From positions 1 to 64,000 of the forward strand of contig JAHYJC010000002.1 of NCBI GenBank assembly GCA_019429275.1: a stretch of 64,000 nucleotides of DNA. Reading direction: 5' to 3'. Source of the DNA: Lentimicrobium sp. Its GTDB lineage: Bacteria > Bacteroidota > Bacteroidia > Bacteroidales > Lentimicrobiaceae. The position numbers and the translations under genes are program-made. Positions 27,279-38,300 of this stretch are shown piece by piece. The notes under the pieces were generated by a model, which searched no databases, was not told where the DNA came from, and worked only from the letters and a program-made list of their open reading frames with translations. The stretch's first letter is position 1, and the number at the start of each line of letters is the position of its first letter.

Positions 27279-28712
27279 ATGAAATCAATCCTGTTGACTT
27301 CAATATTGGCTGCAATCCTCTCAACAGGATGCACTACTAAGACGCCACAGATAAAAGAAGAAAACCTCACTGCTTTATATCAGACAGCAACAGGAAAACC
27401 TGAAAGCATGGTTCTGGCTTGCTATAAAACTACCATGCTGGCCAATGGATTGGATGAAACCCGCCTTCGCATCAGCGTGGTTGATAGCCTTGGGCTTGAA
27501 TTGCTGGATGCTGAACTTCCTTTTACAATTTCAGTGGGTGGAGATGCTGCTGTGCTGAATGCAGATCGCACACAGGCTGAAATTATCAGCAGCAGCGATA
27601 CGCTTAAAGTGTGGCAGTCGAAACTGGAAAACGGCGTCACGAACCTTATTCTTAAAACCGGAAACACACAGGGAAAATTCAAAGTTGAGGCCAGTGCCGA
27701 TGGGGTTTGGCCGGCTTCTCACGAAATTCATCTTATTCCGGCTGATGTAAATCTGATGAAACCTTCGCCTGATCAGTTGAAGCCTTCCGGACACCTAAGG
27801 CCCAAAATGATCGGAGCCGATATTTCTTTCCTGCCTCAACTTGAAGCCGAAGGCATGAAATTCTATGACAACGGAATTGAACAGGACGCAATTGATATGT
27901 TAAAAAATCACGGGTTTAACTATGTGCGCCTGCGCATTTTCGTTAATCCAGAACATGAGAAAGGATATTCGCCCGGTAAAGGATATTGTGGCCTTGAATC
28001 TACCCTGGCTATGGCAAAAAGAGTCGGTGAAGCAGGCATGAACCTTTTGCTCGACTTTCATTACAGCGACTACTGGGCCGACCCACAACAACAGTTCAAA
28101 CCATCGGCATGGGAAGGACAGGATTTTGAAACACTTAGCGGCACATTGGGTGAATACACCAGATCGACACTGCAGAGCCTGAAAGAACAGGGCACCCTGC
28201 CTCAGATGGTACAAATAGGCAATGAAATCAACCACGGCATTGTATGGCCCGAAGGGCACATTGGCAATCCTGACAAACTTGCTGCTTTGCTGAAGGCAGG
28301 TGTTGAAGCCTGCCGAAGTGTAGACTCCTCCATTGCAGTTATGATGCATATTGCCCTGGGCGGGCAAAATGAGGAAGCTATATTCTGGTTCGACAACATG
28401 ATTGCCCGCGGTGTGGAATTCGACATCATCGGCCTTTCTTATTATCCCCGCTGGCATGGCTCCCTCGACAATCTGCAATTCAACCTGAAAGATATGGCTG
28501 CCCGATACAATAAAGATGTGAATGTGGTTGAATACAGTGCCTTTAAACGCGAAATCCATGATATAGTCTTCAATCTTCCCGATGGCAGAGGCCAGGGAAC
28601 CTGCATCTGGGAACCCCTGAATACCTGGAGCCGCATTTTTGACGAAATGGGTAATGCGCTGGAAGTTATTAATTTATATGATGAAATTTCAAAAGTGTAT
28701 GTAATAAAATGA
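27279..28712 (+). CDS. GH53 endo-beta-1,4-galactanase lipoprotein
   Basis: A 477-residue secreted enzyme of glycoside hydrolase family 53, which cleaves beta-1,4-galactan side chains of pectin (type I arabinogalactan). The lipobox LSTGC ends a short signal, so it is surface- or periplasm-anchored. Residues 45-155 form a beta-sandwich of Ig type (ARISVVDS-like strands); the catalytic TIM barrel starts at KMIGADISFLPQLEAEG. The acid/base is Glu316 in QIGNEINHG and the nucleophile is Glu418 in VNVVEYSAF, both present. There is no SusC/SusD pair nearby, so it is not in a classical PUL. Confidence 0.93.
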   Translation: MKSILLTSILAAILSTGCTTKTPQIKEENLTALYQTATGKPESMVLACYKTTMLANGLDETRLRISVVDSLGLELLDAELPFTISVGGDAAVLNADRTQAEIISSSDTLKVWQSKLENGVTNLILKTGNTQGKFKVEASADGVWPASHEIHLIPADVNLMKPSPDQLKPSGHLRPKMIGADISFLPQLEAEGMKFYDNGIEQDAIDMLKNHGFNYVRLRIFVNPEHEKGYSPGKGYCGLESTLAMAKRVGEAGMNLLLDFHYSDYWADPQQQFKPSAWEGQDFETLSGTLGEYTRSTLQSLKEQGTLPQMVQIGNEINHGIVWPEGHIGNPDKLAALLKAGVEACRSVDSSIAVMMHIALGGQNEEAIFWFDNMIARGVEFDIIGLSYYPRWHGSLDNLQFNLKDMAARYNKDVNVVEYSAFKREIHDIVFNLPDGRGQGTCIWEPLNTWSRIFDEMGNALEVINLYDEISKVYVIK

Positions 28713-28962
28713 ACTATGAAATCTTAAATCTTTATCAGGACTTTTACATTAGTTTTCCCTGAGAAATCCTGTAACCATAATAAAAATTATTTTTTTTGAA
28801 CAATTTTTATGTGTTGATGTTTAATCATCAAATTTTATACTCAGAAATTCAGAAATAAGAAAGGAGTACCTCTTCAGCAAATAAGGATTGTTATTGAAAT
28901 TCTATGCCAGATTTTTATTAATAACCAAACCCAATTATTATTAACCTAACACCCCAAAAAAA

Positions 28963-29904
28963 GTGAAATTTCTTAAAATTTTCATGAGTGTGCTTGCATT
29001 GGCCGTTGTAATGGCATCCTGCACCAAAGATCAGAATGAAACCTCACAACCCTACGAAAAGGGAATTGAAAAAGCCTCTGTTATTGGAACCGAAGGCCTA
29101 AACTACGTTAAACTATGGGCAGGGCAGAATATTTACGTTGGTACTGTCTCTTTCAATGAAAAAACAATTGAAGGAGTTACATATCTCGAAGTTTGCTACG
29201 AAATTGAATCACCCTGGCTTATGACCCAATTCCATTTTGACATCAAAGACATTGCTGTCAATTCACAGGGTTTACCTCAGATCGGGAACTTTGATTACAC
29301 CGGTGCATTCAATCCCGGCGTTGATGGACACTGCTTCCTGATCAATCTTGGAGAAGCAGGTCTGGAATGTGATGTTACCTACGAAGCTGCCGCACATGCT
29401 GTGGTTGTGAAAGATGATGGAATTGGTGGATTTATAAGCCAGACTGCATGGGGAGAAGGCACCCGTTTCAATGCCAAAAAAAGCTGGGCTACAAAATTCC
29501 AGGTTGCAATTGACGATTGTAATGATGTTACAGAATGCACTAAGGAAGAAACCGCCTTTGGCGGTTTAGTCAGAGGTGAAGGTAATAGCTGGTGGTATTA
29601 CTTTGATGCAGCAGGCGAAGCAACTCAGCCTATTTATGCCGGAGCCGAAAATGAGAATAGTAAGATTCATGTTGGAAATGTTACTTTTGATAACGGAAAT
29701 TTCTCAATTGAACTTATTGACGACTGGAGACTGCAGAATGTTGAACATTCAGTAAAAGCTCAGGGTTATGATGAACTGCCTGAACACAGGCCGGCTGCCG
29801 GACTTTTTACCATGTATAAAGGGACAAATCTCAGCTTCTCAGGGAATGGTTCCTTATTTTATGTCATTCATCTCGATGTTGAAAAAGTAGTGCCTTGCCC
29901 ATAA
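28963..29904 (+). CDS. hypothetical lipoprotein with two related beta-domains
   Basis: A 313-residue lipoprotein starting at a GTG; the signal KFLKIFMSVLALAVVMASC gives lipobox MASC. Residues 45-110 (KLWAGQNIYVGTVSF onward) and residues 215-305 (YAGAENENSKIHVGNVTFD onward) look like two copies of one beta-rich module, sharing a 'A/G-x-I-x-VG-x-V-x-F' core. I recall similar modules in secreted Bacteroidota proteins but know no function. An ATG 21 bases downstream would destroy the signal peptide's n-region. The stop is followed by a terminator; upstream are 250 AT-rich bases with no gene. Confidence 0.65.
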   Translation: MKFLKIFMSVLALAVVMASCTKDQNETSQPYEKGIEKASVIGTEGLNYVKLWAGQNIYVGTVSFNEKTIEGVTYLEVCYEIESPWLMTQFHFDIKDIAVNSQGLPQIGNFDYTGAFNPGVDGHCFLINLGEAGLECDVTYEAAAHAVVVKDDGIGGFISQTAWGEGTRFNAKKSWATKFQVAIDDCNDVTECTKEETAFGGLVRGEGNSWWYYFDAAGEATQPIYAGAENENSKIHVGNVTFDNGNFSIELIDDWRLQNVEHSVKAQGYDELPEHRPAAGLFTMYKGTNLSFSGNGSLFYVIHLDVEKVVPCP

Positions 29905-29931
29905 TTCGGGTTAAGCATTAATTCCATATAG

Positions 29932-29958
29932 GGCTGCCACATTGTGGTGGCCTTTTTT
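29932..29958 (+). terminator. rho-independent terminator
   Basis: GGCTGCCAC and GTGGTGGCC pair over 9 bp (two G-U pairs) with a 3-nt loop, followed by six T residues. It lies 28 bases after the stop of the lipoprotein gene. Confidence 0.7.
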
Positions 29959-30382
29959 ATTAAACTGATATTGTGAAGATTAAGCAATTTTTTGTGATTT
30001 CAATATATATCACGCAAAAAAAAATCCTGTGAATTCTAAAAGTGCTGCATTCCAAACCAGCAATTTTCTTTTAATTAAAATATAGAGATAAAATAATTAT
30101 CAAAATACTGCATTTCAATGATATCAGCTGATAGGCAAATTGAGGTAAAAATTACTTACCAGATATTTAAAATTTTTAATAAAGAAGGTATCACTTTTTC
30201 TGTTTTTTAGGATAAAGCATAACAGAAGGGAACCACAACTTCTTTAATTTTTTTGGAACCCGGCATGATTCGCGGGGTTTTTCTTTGCGTTTAAGGAGTT
30301 TTCGTTTGACCTCTAACCTTTATGAGGGATAACATATCGGGATAAATAAAGGTGAATGTATAAAAATAAAAAACATAAAATT
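29959..30382 (+). other. AT-rich intergenic region before the C25 peptidase
   Basis: There is no open frame of substance and no recognisable RNA. A weak imperfect hairpin (AACCC with GGGGTT and a T-rich tail, about 30253-30280) could be another terminator. The rest is AT-rich leader that must hold the promoter of the large peptidase gene; I see no good -33/-7 pair. Confidence 0.4.
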
Positions 30383-33300
30383 ATGAAGAGATTTTTCCAA
30401 ATTTCAGCATTAATGATTCTGGCTTTGATGGCCAGCCATTCACTATTTTCACAGGTTGTGATTTATGAAGACCAACAAGGCCGGCAGGGTTTTAGCCTTA
30501 CTACCGACCGGCCCGAGCGCACTGTTGTTAAATACAACATTTCAGAATTTGCGCTTTCCGATCTTGATATTTCAGGCGAAACCATGAAATCTGTCAGCAT
30601 ACCCGGTGTTTTTCTTCCTGCGGTTGAAGGTGCACCTGATTTGCCCAGCGATGGAAAATACATTGCAGTTCCGGTTGGTGCTTCGGTCAGCTACAGTTTA
30701 CTGAACAGCACCAGCGAGCTGCTCAGCAATGTAAATATTGCTCCGGCAGCGGCTATGCCTACAGGCAAAGATGATGGTCCATTGCGTCATGAAAAAGACA
30801 TGGCAATTTATTCACAAAATGCCTTCTACCCTGCCGAACCGGTTGTTTTATCAGAAATTACGCAATTCAGGGGAGTCGATGTGGTGGTACTTTCAATTTC
30901 ACCCTTCCAGTACAACCCTGTGACAAAAGATTTGCTGATTCATCGCGACCTGGAAATAGAAATCACTTTTCAGGGAGGTAGTGGTGAAGCCGGAGATAAA
31001 AGACTAAGAAGCCGCTGGTGGGATCCCATTCTATTCAATCAGGTGTTGAATACAGGAATTATCCCTATTATTGAGTATAATCTTGAGACCACTGCCAACG
31101 AAAGAAGCACTGGCTTCGAATACTTAATCATCACTCCCGATTTTCCCGAATTTCTGGCATGGGCTGATACCATCCGTAAATTCCGTACCGAACAAGGAAT
31201 TCTTACCGGTGTGGTAACCACGGCCGAAATTGGCGGAAATACGGAAGCAGCCATAAAAAGCTATGTTGACAATGCTTACAACACCTGGAACATTCCTCCT
31301 GTTGCAGTGCTGCTTCTCGGCGATTTCAGCACAGGAACTGCAGGCATTACTTCCCATTTTTATGCGCATCCCAGTGGATATCCCAATTTTCCATCAGACA
31401 ATTATTATGCTGATGTAAGTGGCAATAATTTGCCTGACATAGTATTTGCCCGTATTACAGCCAACAATGTTGAACAATTGCAGGTTATGGTTTCAAAATT
31501 TATTGATTATGAGCGAAATCCACCGACCAAGGCCACATATTACAGCAAACCAACTACTGCATTGGGTTGGCAAACGGAGCGGTGGTTCCAGCTTTGCTCT
31601 GAAATCGTAAGTGGTTATTTTTCTCAAAAAGGTAAAACCCCTACCCGCATCAATGCCATTTATTCAGGAAATCCCAATTCTGATCCCTGGTCAACAGCAA
31701 CCAACACTTCAACCCTGCTCAGCTACTTCGGGCCCAATGGTTTAAACTACATTCCTGCTACTCCCCAGCAAACCGGCGGATTTTCGGGAGGAACTTCCAC
31801 TGACATTATAAATTCAATAAACAGCGGCACCTTTATGGTTCTACACCGCGACCATGGAAGCTACACTTCCTGGGGCGAACCTGCCTTTAATACAACCAAC
31901 GTTAATTCGCTCAGAAACATTAACAATGAGCTGCCCTATGTTTTCTCAATCAACTGCCAAACGGGTGCTTACCACAGGGCAACCGAAAGCCTAACGGAGA
32001 AATTCCATCGATACACCTACAACGGCCAGAACAGTGGAGCATTGGGTGTTTTGGCTGCTTCTGAAGTATCATACTCATTCAGTAACGACACCTATTTATG
32101 GGGTGTGTTTGATAACCTTTTCCCCGATTTTCTGCCGGCCATGGGTACAACTTTTCCTGTTTCAAACGTGTTGCCAGCCTTTGCTGCATCAGCAGGCAAA
32201 CACTTTTTGTATCAGTCGAGCTGGACAATTTCGTCCACGGCAAAACTAACTACCTACCGTCTTTTCCATCATCACGGCGATGCGTTTATGAACCTGTACA
32301 CCGAAGTTCCACAGGCACTGACAGTAAGCCACCCTGCTTCACTGCAGAGTTCACAGACATCAATGCAGGTTACCGCTGATCCCGGGTCATTTATTGCCCT
32401 TACAGTTAACGGACAAATACTCGGAAAAGCCAACGGAACAGGATCACCGGTAAATTTCACCTTCCCGCCTCAAAATGCAGGCAACCAGATTATTGTAACT
32501 GTTACAAAACAGAATTTTTACAGATATTCCAGCGCTGTAACGGTTGCATCGGGTGGTCCTATGGCGGAATTTACAGCAAACCCTTTGAATCTCTGTATTG
32601 GCGGCAGCGTAACTTTTTCTGATCAGTCAACCGGCAGTCCGACATCATGGAGCTGGTCTTTCCCGGGGGGAATACCTTCATCAAGCAACCAGCAGAATCC
32701 GGTTGTCGTGTACCCTACAGCCGGAGTATATAATGTTGTGCTTACGGTTTCAAATAGTGGCGGTAGCAATACAAAAACAAAAACATCCTACATCACAGTT
32801 ATCGGAGGAGTACCTGAAGTAAATTTCTCAGCCAGCAATACAACCCTGATACCAGGTGGTTCGGTAGTATTTACCGACAATTCAAACAATAATCCACAAT
32901 CATGGAGTTGGTCATTTCCCGGTGGAAATCCATCTTCCGGAAACGGATCAAGCCATACAGTTGTTTACAACACACCGGGTGTTTATGATGTATCACTGAC
33001 TGTTACAAATTGCTCAGGTTCAGCCTCATTTACACGTTCCGCATATATTACCGTGAATCCTTCGGCTCCGGTTGCCAATTTTACTTCAGATATCGACCTT
33101 GTGTTGATTGGTAATGCAGTTTCTTTCACAGATATTTCACAGGGCAATCCCAATACCTGGCAATGGTCATTCCCGGGTGGTAGTCCATCAACGAGCAACC
33201 TGCAAAATCCGGAAATCATCTATAATGAGACTGGAGTTTATAATGTAACACTTACTGCCGGCAACTCCGGCGGCACCAACACCATTACAAAATCCGACTA

Positions 33301-34693
33301 TATAACGGTTTGGGATGGTCAGGTTCAATATTGTACCTCGGGCAGTAATTCATGGGTAAAAGAATGGATTGAAGCATTTTCATTCGGAACATTCAACAAA
33401 TTTTCGGGTGCCAGTGGGTATTCAGACTACACTGGGCAGCAAATACAAGCCATCAATGGTCAAACCTATAACATAAGAATCGTTCCGGGATTCCAGAAAA
33501 AATCGCGGCGTGAATTTTTCAAAATCTGGATCGATTACAACAATGACGGCGATTTTCTTGACGACAACGAAGAGGTATTTGCTGCCAATGGTGCCACCTC
33601 TGCTGTTTCAGGTTCTGTTACTATTCCAACTACATTCATTGGGACAACAAGGATGCGTGTTGCCATGAAATATAATTCCGCTCCTACCCCATGCGAAATT
33701 TTCGCTGAAGGCGAAGTGGAAGATTATACACTTGTGGTGACAGAAATTGTTGAACCACCGGTTGTTGATTTTTCAAGTGTACCCACAGAAATTGATGCAG
33801 GATCAACTGTACTGTTTATTGATGAATCAGAAAATAATCCGACAGAATGGCAATGGTTATTTCCGGGGGGAGAGCCTTCAACCAGCAGAGATCAAAATCC
33901 ATCGGTTTCCTATTATTTACCAGGCACTTATGATGTCACTCTTACAGCAACAAACAATTTTGGAAGCAGTACCCTCACTAAAACCGGTTACATAGTTGTT
34001 GAAGTGCCCGGTGCTGTTACCTATTGTGAATCAGGCGGTTTGAGCAATTACAAAGAATGGATTGCAGGTGTATCCGTTGGCACATTTGTGAATGAATCAG
34101 GTGCTGCCGGATACTCAGACTTTACAAGTGAGCCAATCCTGCTTGCTCCCGGCAATGCATACAACATCAGATTGAGCCCCGGATTCAGCGGCACTTCTCA
34201 AAGAGAATTCTGGCGCATTTGGATAGATTTCAACAACAACGGTTCCTTTGAAGATGCAGGTGAAACTGTGTTTACGGCTAACAACAAAAAAAACGCAGTT
34301 ACCGGATATATCAGCATACCTGCAGGTGCATCGGGAAGCGCAAGGATGAGGGTAAGCATGAAAGGCAATGGTGCTCCGAAGCCTTGTGAATGGTTCGCCG
34401 GTGGTGAAGTTGAGGATTATACCATAGAATTCGGAGACATGGATGTTGCAACCGATAACATGGATAGCCGGAAAATCAACATCTATCCTAATCCTACCAG
34501 CCAGTACCTCAACATTGAGGCAGGAAGCGATCCGGTTGAAGTTTACCTGCTCGGACTCAATGGCTGCCTGTTGAAACAATTCTCAGTTGCCAATCACCAG
34601 ATCATTGAACTCAGCGATTTAAGCAAAGGAATCTATCTGTTGAGAATAGTGGGAAGAGATTATACACAAATACAAAAAATTGTGAAAATGTGA
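30383..34693 (+). CDS. secreted C25 (gingipain-family) cysteine peptidase with PKD/GEVED repeats and T9SS sorting domain
   Basis: A 1436-residue secreted protease. After the signal peptide (ending HSLFSQ) and a propeptide of about 200 residues comes the caspase-like C25 domain. The catalytic pair is His491 in HRDHGSYTSWG and Cys525 in SINCQTGAY, 34 residues apart as in gingipains. Then follow three PKD domains (each with SWSWSFPGG-type cores, from about residue 725), a GEVED domain (YCTSGSNSW to GEVEDYTLVV), a fourth PKD, a second GEVED and a C-terminal T9SS type A sorting domain starting INIYPNPTSQYLNIE. It is therefore exported by the type IX system and probably anchored at the surface. ATG at 30383 is chosen over one 27 bases upstream because it gives a proper signal peptide. 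Confidence 0.93.
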   Translation: MKRFFQISALMILALMASHSLFSQVVIYEDQQGRQGFSLTTDRPERTVVKYNISEFALSDLDISGETMKSVSIPGVFLPAVEGAPDLPSDGKYIAVPVGASVSYSLLNSTSELLSNVNIAPAAAMPTGKDDGPLRHEKDMAIYSQNAFYPAEPVVLSEITQFRGVDVVVLSISPFQYNPVTKDLLIHRDLEIEITFQGGSGEAGDKRLRSRWWDPILFNQVLNTGIIPIIEYNLETTANERSTGFEYLIITPDFPEFLAWADTIRKFRTEQGILTGVVTTAEIGGNTEAAIKSYVDNAYNTWNIPPVAVLLLGDFSTGTAGITSHFYAHPSGYPNFPSDNYYADVSGNNLPDIVFARITANNVEQLQVMVSKFIDYERNPPTKATYYSKPTTALGWQTERWFQLCSEIVSGYFSQKGKTPTRINAIYSGNPNSDPWSTATNTSTLLSYFGPNGLNYIPATPQQTGGFSGGTSTDIINSINSGTFMVLHRDHGSYTSWGEPAFNTTNVNSLRNINNELPYVFSINCQTGAYHRATESLTEKFHRYTYNGQNSGALGVLAASEVSYSFSNDTYLWGVFDNLFPDFLPAMGTTFPVSNVLPAFAASAGKHFLYQSSWTISSTAKLTTYRLFHHHGDAFMNLYTEVPQALTVSHPASLQSSQTSMQVTADPGSFIALTVNGQILGKANGTGSPVNFTFPPQNAGNQIIVTVTKQNFYRYSSAVTVASGGPMAEFTANPLNLCIGGSVTFSDQSTGSPTSWSWSFPGGIPSSSNQQNPVVVYPTAGVYNVVLTVSNSGGSNTKTKTSYITVIGGVPEVNFSASNTTLIPGGSVVFTDNSNNNPQSWSWSFPGGNPSSGNGSSHTVVYNTPGVYDVSLTVTNCSGSASFTRSAYITVNPSAPVANFTSDIDLVLIGNAVSFTDISQGNPNTWQWSFPGGSPSTSNLQNPEIIYNETGVYNVTLTAGNSGGTNTITKSDYITVWDGQVQYCTSGSNSWVKEWIEAFSFGTFNKFSGASGYSDYTGQQIQAINGQTYNIRIVPGFQKKSRREFFKIWIDYNNDGDFLDDNEEVFAANGATSAVSGSVTIPTTFIGTTRMRVAMKYNSAPTPCEIFAEGEVEDYTLVVTEIVEPPVVDFSSVPTEIDAGSTVLFIDESENNPTEWQWLFPGGEPSTSRDQNPSVSYYLPGTYDVTLTATNNFGSSTLTKTGYIVVEVPGAVTYCESGGLSNYKEWIAGVSVGTFVNESGAAGYSDFTSEPILLAPGNAYNIRLSPGFSGTSQREFWRIWIDFNNNGSFEDAGETVFTANNKKNAVTGYISIPAGASGSARMRVSMKGNGAPKPCEWFAGGEVEDYTIEFGDMDVATDNMDSRKINIYPNPTSQYLNIEAGSDPVEVYLLGLNGCLLKQFSVANHQIIELSDLSKGIYLLRIVGRDYTQIQKIVKM

Positions 34694-34743
34694 TTTATTA
34701 ATAAATAAATACCGGCCTTAAGGGGCCATACCAAACGGGAAAG

Positions 34744-34777
34744 GGTTCGCTTTACATTAAGTAAAGCGGACCTTTTT
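34744..34777 (+). terminator. terminator of the C25 peptidase gene
   Basis: GGTTCGCTTTAC and GTAAAGCGGACC form a 12-bp stem (one T-G pair) around a 5-nt loop and run into TTTTT, about 50 bases after the stop. Confidence 0.85.
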
Positions 34778-35120
34778 GTTAAATATTCTTATCGAAAAGT
34801 ATCAACACAAGTCAAAATCACGATTTTTAGTCATTTTGTAATTACGTGAATAGGTAAAAATACGTATTATGATAAAAATTTACATTCAATTAAATATTAA
34901 TATTTATACAATATCTATATATAAATTTCCAGTAAAATAATATATTTATAAAGAATTGACCGTATTATATTGAATATCAATTTTATAAAATTATGTAAGT
35001 AAAACTCTTAATTGTCGTTGTAAATAATTTAAACTTTATAAGGCATTTATCTCTCCCTCCTTTTTTTTAAATTCTTCAGAACAGGTTTTGCTGATATTTT
35101 TTAAAAAAAATTTAAAAATC

Positions 35121-35160
35121 AGTATTTCTACCCATTTAAAAAGTAGTAATTCCACCCATT
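35121..35160 (+). promoter_or_regulatory. direct-repeat candidate operator
   Basis: Two 16-mers, AGTATTTCTACCCATT (35121-35136) and AGTAATTCCACCCATT (35145-35160), match at 14 of 16 bases and are offset by 24 bases. The second abuts the -33 element of the promoter. The layout suits a response regulator or activator bound as a tandem dimer. Confidence 0.4.
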
Positions 35161-35189
35161 GATTTGGGCATTTTGAGGCTATATCTTTG
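35159..35189 (+). promoter_or_regulatory. promoter of the adhesin-like gene
   Basis: TTG (35159-35161), a 20-base spacer and TATCTTTG (35182-35189) match the Bacteroidota promoter pattern. Transcription would start near 35196, about 140 bases before the ATG. Confidence 0.6.
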
Positions 35190-35335
35190 AAAATGAAAAA
35201 GGTCTGAAAATTTCAGCAACATGTTCTAAGTTTGATAAGCTGCTGAAAACAAGATCTGGACACGATCTACTCATTTAAATTACTGAGACCGGAATATTTC
35301 CGGATTCAGCACTTATTCATCTAAAATTACCTGTT

Positions 35336-38300
35336 ATGAAAGAAAAAAAATTACCCAAACTAATGCTGAACTGGCTATGTTTGCTGTTGTTTCTCCTGGC
35401 GAGCGGCTGGAGTAATTACTCCTATGGCCAGGCGACCTTACAAACTGACAAAGAGGATTACCAGCCCGGTGAAACAGTAATTATCAGCGGAACCGGATGG
35501 CAGCCAGGAGAAACCATCAATATGGTTCTTGAACATCTGCATTTCTATCATGAAAATGATTTGCTCACTGGCACAGCAGATGAAAACGGCAATTTTGAAC
35601 ATGATGATTACATCATTGATCCCTCTGATCTTGGAGAACTCTTTATGCTGGTTGCAACTGGTGAAGCAAGTGGTTACGTAGTAATCACCTATTTCACCGA
35701 TGGTCCGGCTGTGAGTGGGGACGGAACTATGAACATGCTTCCCCGCTTTGTGTGCGGAGGAGGTTCAGATCTGACGTATACTGCCGGTTTTACCGGAGAA
35801 TCAGGAAATTCCTGGGCTGCAGGATCTTACCTGACCATGAATATACCCTGGGTGGTTTCGGAAAGCAATGTAGCAGTAACAAACCTACAAAGAGTTATTA
35901 TTGGCACCTTGACTTTCAATCCATCTGGTGCTTCAACAATTATAACTATTCCTTTTACATCGGATGGTAATAATCCGATTTTCAATGTAGTTATTTCAGG
36001 AGTCAATATGCCTGTTGAAGCCTTTTATGAAATAGAGGTTATGACCAATTATGGTGGTACGTCATTGCAGCCCATTGATCTTAATCCTGAAATTGCCTCG
36101 TCTGCTGTTTTTAGTGGACATGTTATCGGAGGTATTAGTTCATGTTCTTCTGTAACAAGCGGTAGTCTTCATTACTACGGCACATGTGAAACCGCAGTTT
36201 CAAAATGGCAATACAGACCATTGGTTAATTTAACCACCAATCCGATTACATGGGGCGAATGGGTTGATATACAAAACTCATCAGCACAATTAAACCTGAA
36301 TCAGAGCTTTTTTAATGCTTCAGGCGTTGATATTCTTCAATTCAGGGCACTTGTAACAGCAGCTTCCTGCTGTGGTGAGCCTATTGGTACCAGCGGTTCA
36401 AACAACGTTTATGAATCGGATTATGCAATGATCGCGGAAGTGACAAACCCGATTATCCAGGCTCAGAACATAACGAGTTATACCAGTTCATCTCCGGCTT
36501 TTGGCCTGGGAGTTAATGTAAATGTATTTTCTATTGTACCCGTTAATTCGGTGGCTTATTACATTAATTATGGAACTCCGGAACAACAGGAAATTACTTC
36601 AGGTTATGACTTTGGATTTGGCACCACGACTACAGTAACTGTAGTAGCTGCCAATTTCTGTGCAGTTTCGACCGAAACTTTTACGGTTTCAACCGGTTTA
36701 CCACCTGCCATAGCATGTCCTGAAGCTATCACCCAGGATACGGATCAGGGAGTTTGCGATGCCGTGGTTACCTTTGCATTAGCATACGTTGCAGATCCCG
36801 GCCAAACACTCGTTGCTGGTCAGTACAACGGACTGCCTGAGCCAGTTATCTTTTATTCGTTCGATAACACAAACTGGACAACAGGAACCGGAAGCGGATT
36901 AACTTACCCAAAAGGCGAAACAACCGTTTACCTGAAGGCCGTAAACGCTGCCGGTGAAGCTAACTGTAGTTTTACGGTAACAGTTGAGGATAATGAGGCG
37001 CCGGTTCTAATAGATGAAGCAGAAGATTGCGCAACACTGGATGAAACCAATCTGAACCAATGCCTGAGCGAAGCTGCAGCCTTTGTTCCCAATACACTTG
37101 AGGAATCTGTTGCTGCTTTGTATTTGGACAACTGTCCTGGTGACATCACAGCCACATACACCAGCACGATTGTGCCGGTAGAACCCGAAACGCTGAACAG
37201 CAATTGTGCATGGACTTTTACCTATGAGTTTACCATTGCTGATGTGGAGGGAAATGAGACGACTTGTTCGGTGACTTATAGTGGAAGTGATCAGGACCCT
37301 GCAACTCTTGATGATGAGGAGTTACTACCCGGTGCAACCAATGTAAACGCCTGCATGGATATTGACGAAATCGAAGGTTTGTTTGCAAAAGACGATGATG
37401 AATTAGCACTTGAAGCAGCATATGTGGATGATTGCGGTACTGTAACTGCAACATTCGTAAGCGAAAGCTTCACCACAGAAAGTACCCAATGTGGCTGGAC
37501 ACTGGAAAGAATCTACACCATTTCAGACGGCTGTGTAAGCAATAACTTCAATGTTACTGTTACTTATACCGGTAGCGATCAGGATTCTGCAACTCTTGAT
37601 GATGAGGAGTTACTACCCGGTGCAACCAATGTAAACGCCTGCATGGATATTGACGAAATCGAAGGTTTGTTTGCAAAAGACGATGATGAATTAGCACTTG
37701 AAGCAGCATACATTGATGATTGCGGTACTGTAACTGCAACATTCGTAAGCGAAAGCTTCACCACAGAAAGTACCCAATGTGGCTGGACACTGGAAAGAAT
37801 CTACACCATTTCAGACGGCTGCGAAAGCAATGACTTCAATGTTACTGTTACTTATACCGGTAGCGACCAAACTCTTCCCACCGTCATCACCCAAAACATA
37901 ACTGTAAGTCTTGGAGAATCAGGAACTGTTACCATTTTGGATAATGCAGTGGATGATGGTTCATACGATAATTGTACAGAATCTGCAGATCTCATTTTCG
38001 AACTAAGTCAAACAGAATTTTCCTGTGATGATATAGGTATAAATGAAGTTACTTTGAAAGTAACCGATCTCTGCGGCAACTTTGCCACCGGCACAGCCAC
38101 CGTTACCATTACCGTCCCCACAGTAACCGAAGTATTCACCAGTGCTGAAGCTGCACGTTACATGGATGAGGTTACATTGTATGCAATAATTGATTCCTAT
38201 TGCGGAACAGAAAGTTTAACCGGAACAGTTGATTTTTATCTGGACGATGAATTGGTAGGAGAAAACATTCCCGCTTATCCAGTGCCATTTGGTGAAGATG

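Larger units (their letters stand above)
34778..35335 (+). other. long AT-rich leader region of the adhesin-like gene
   Basis: 558 bases without a gene, with A/T content far above the neighbours. The only structure seen is near the right end: a pair of direct repeats and a promoter, listed separately. The predicted 5' untranslated leader is about 140 bases and shows no clear riboswitch or attenuator fold. Confidence 0.5.

Noticed and set aside
30253-30280. Weak hairpin with T-rich tail before the C25 gene
   Set aside because: Stem is short and imperfect; not enough to call a terminator or attenuator.
35232-35250. CTGCTGAAAAC in the adhesin leader, similar to the MITE end
   Set aside because: Only 11 bases match and there is no second end or duplication nearby; chance match.
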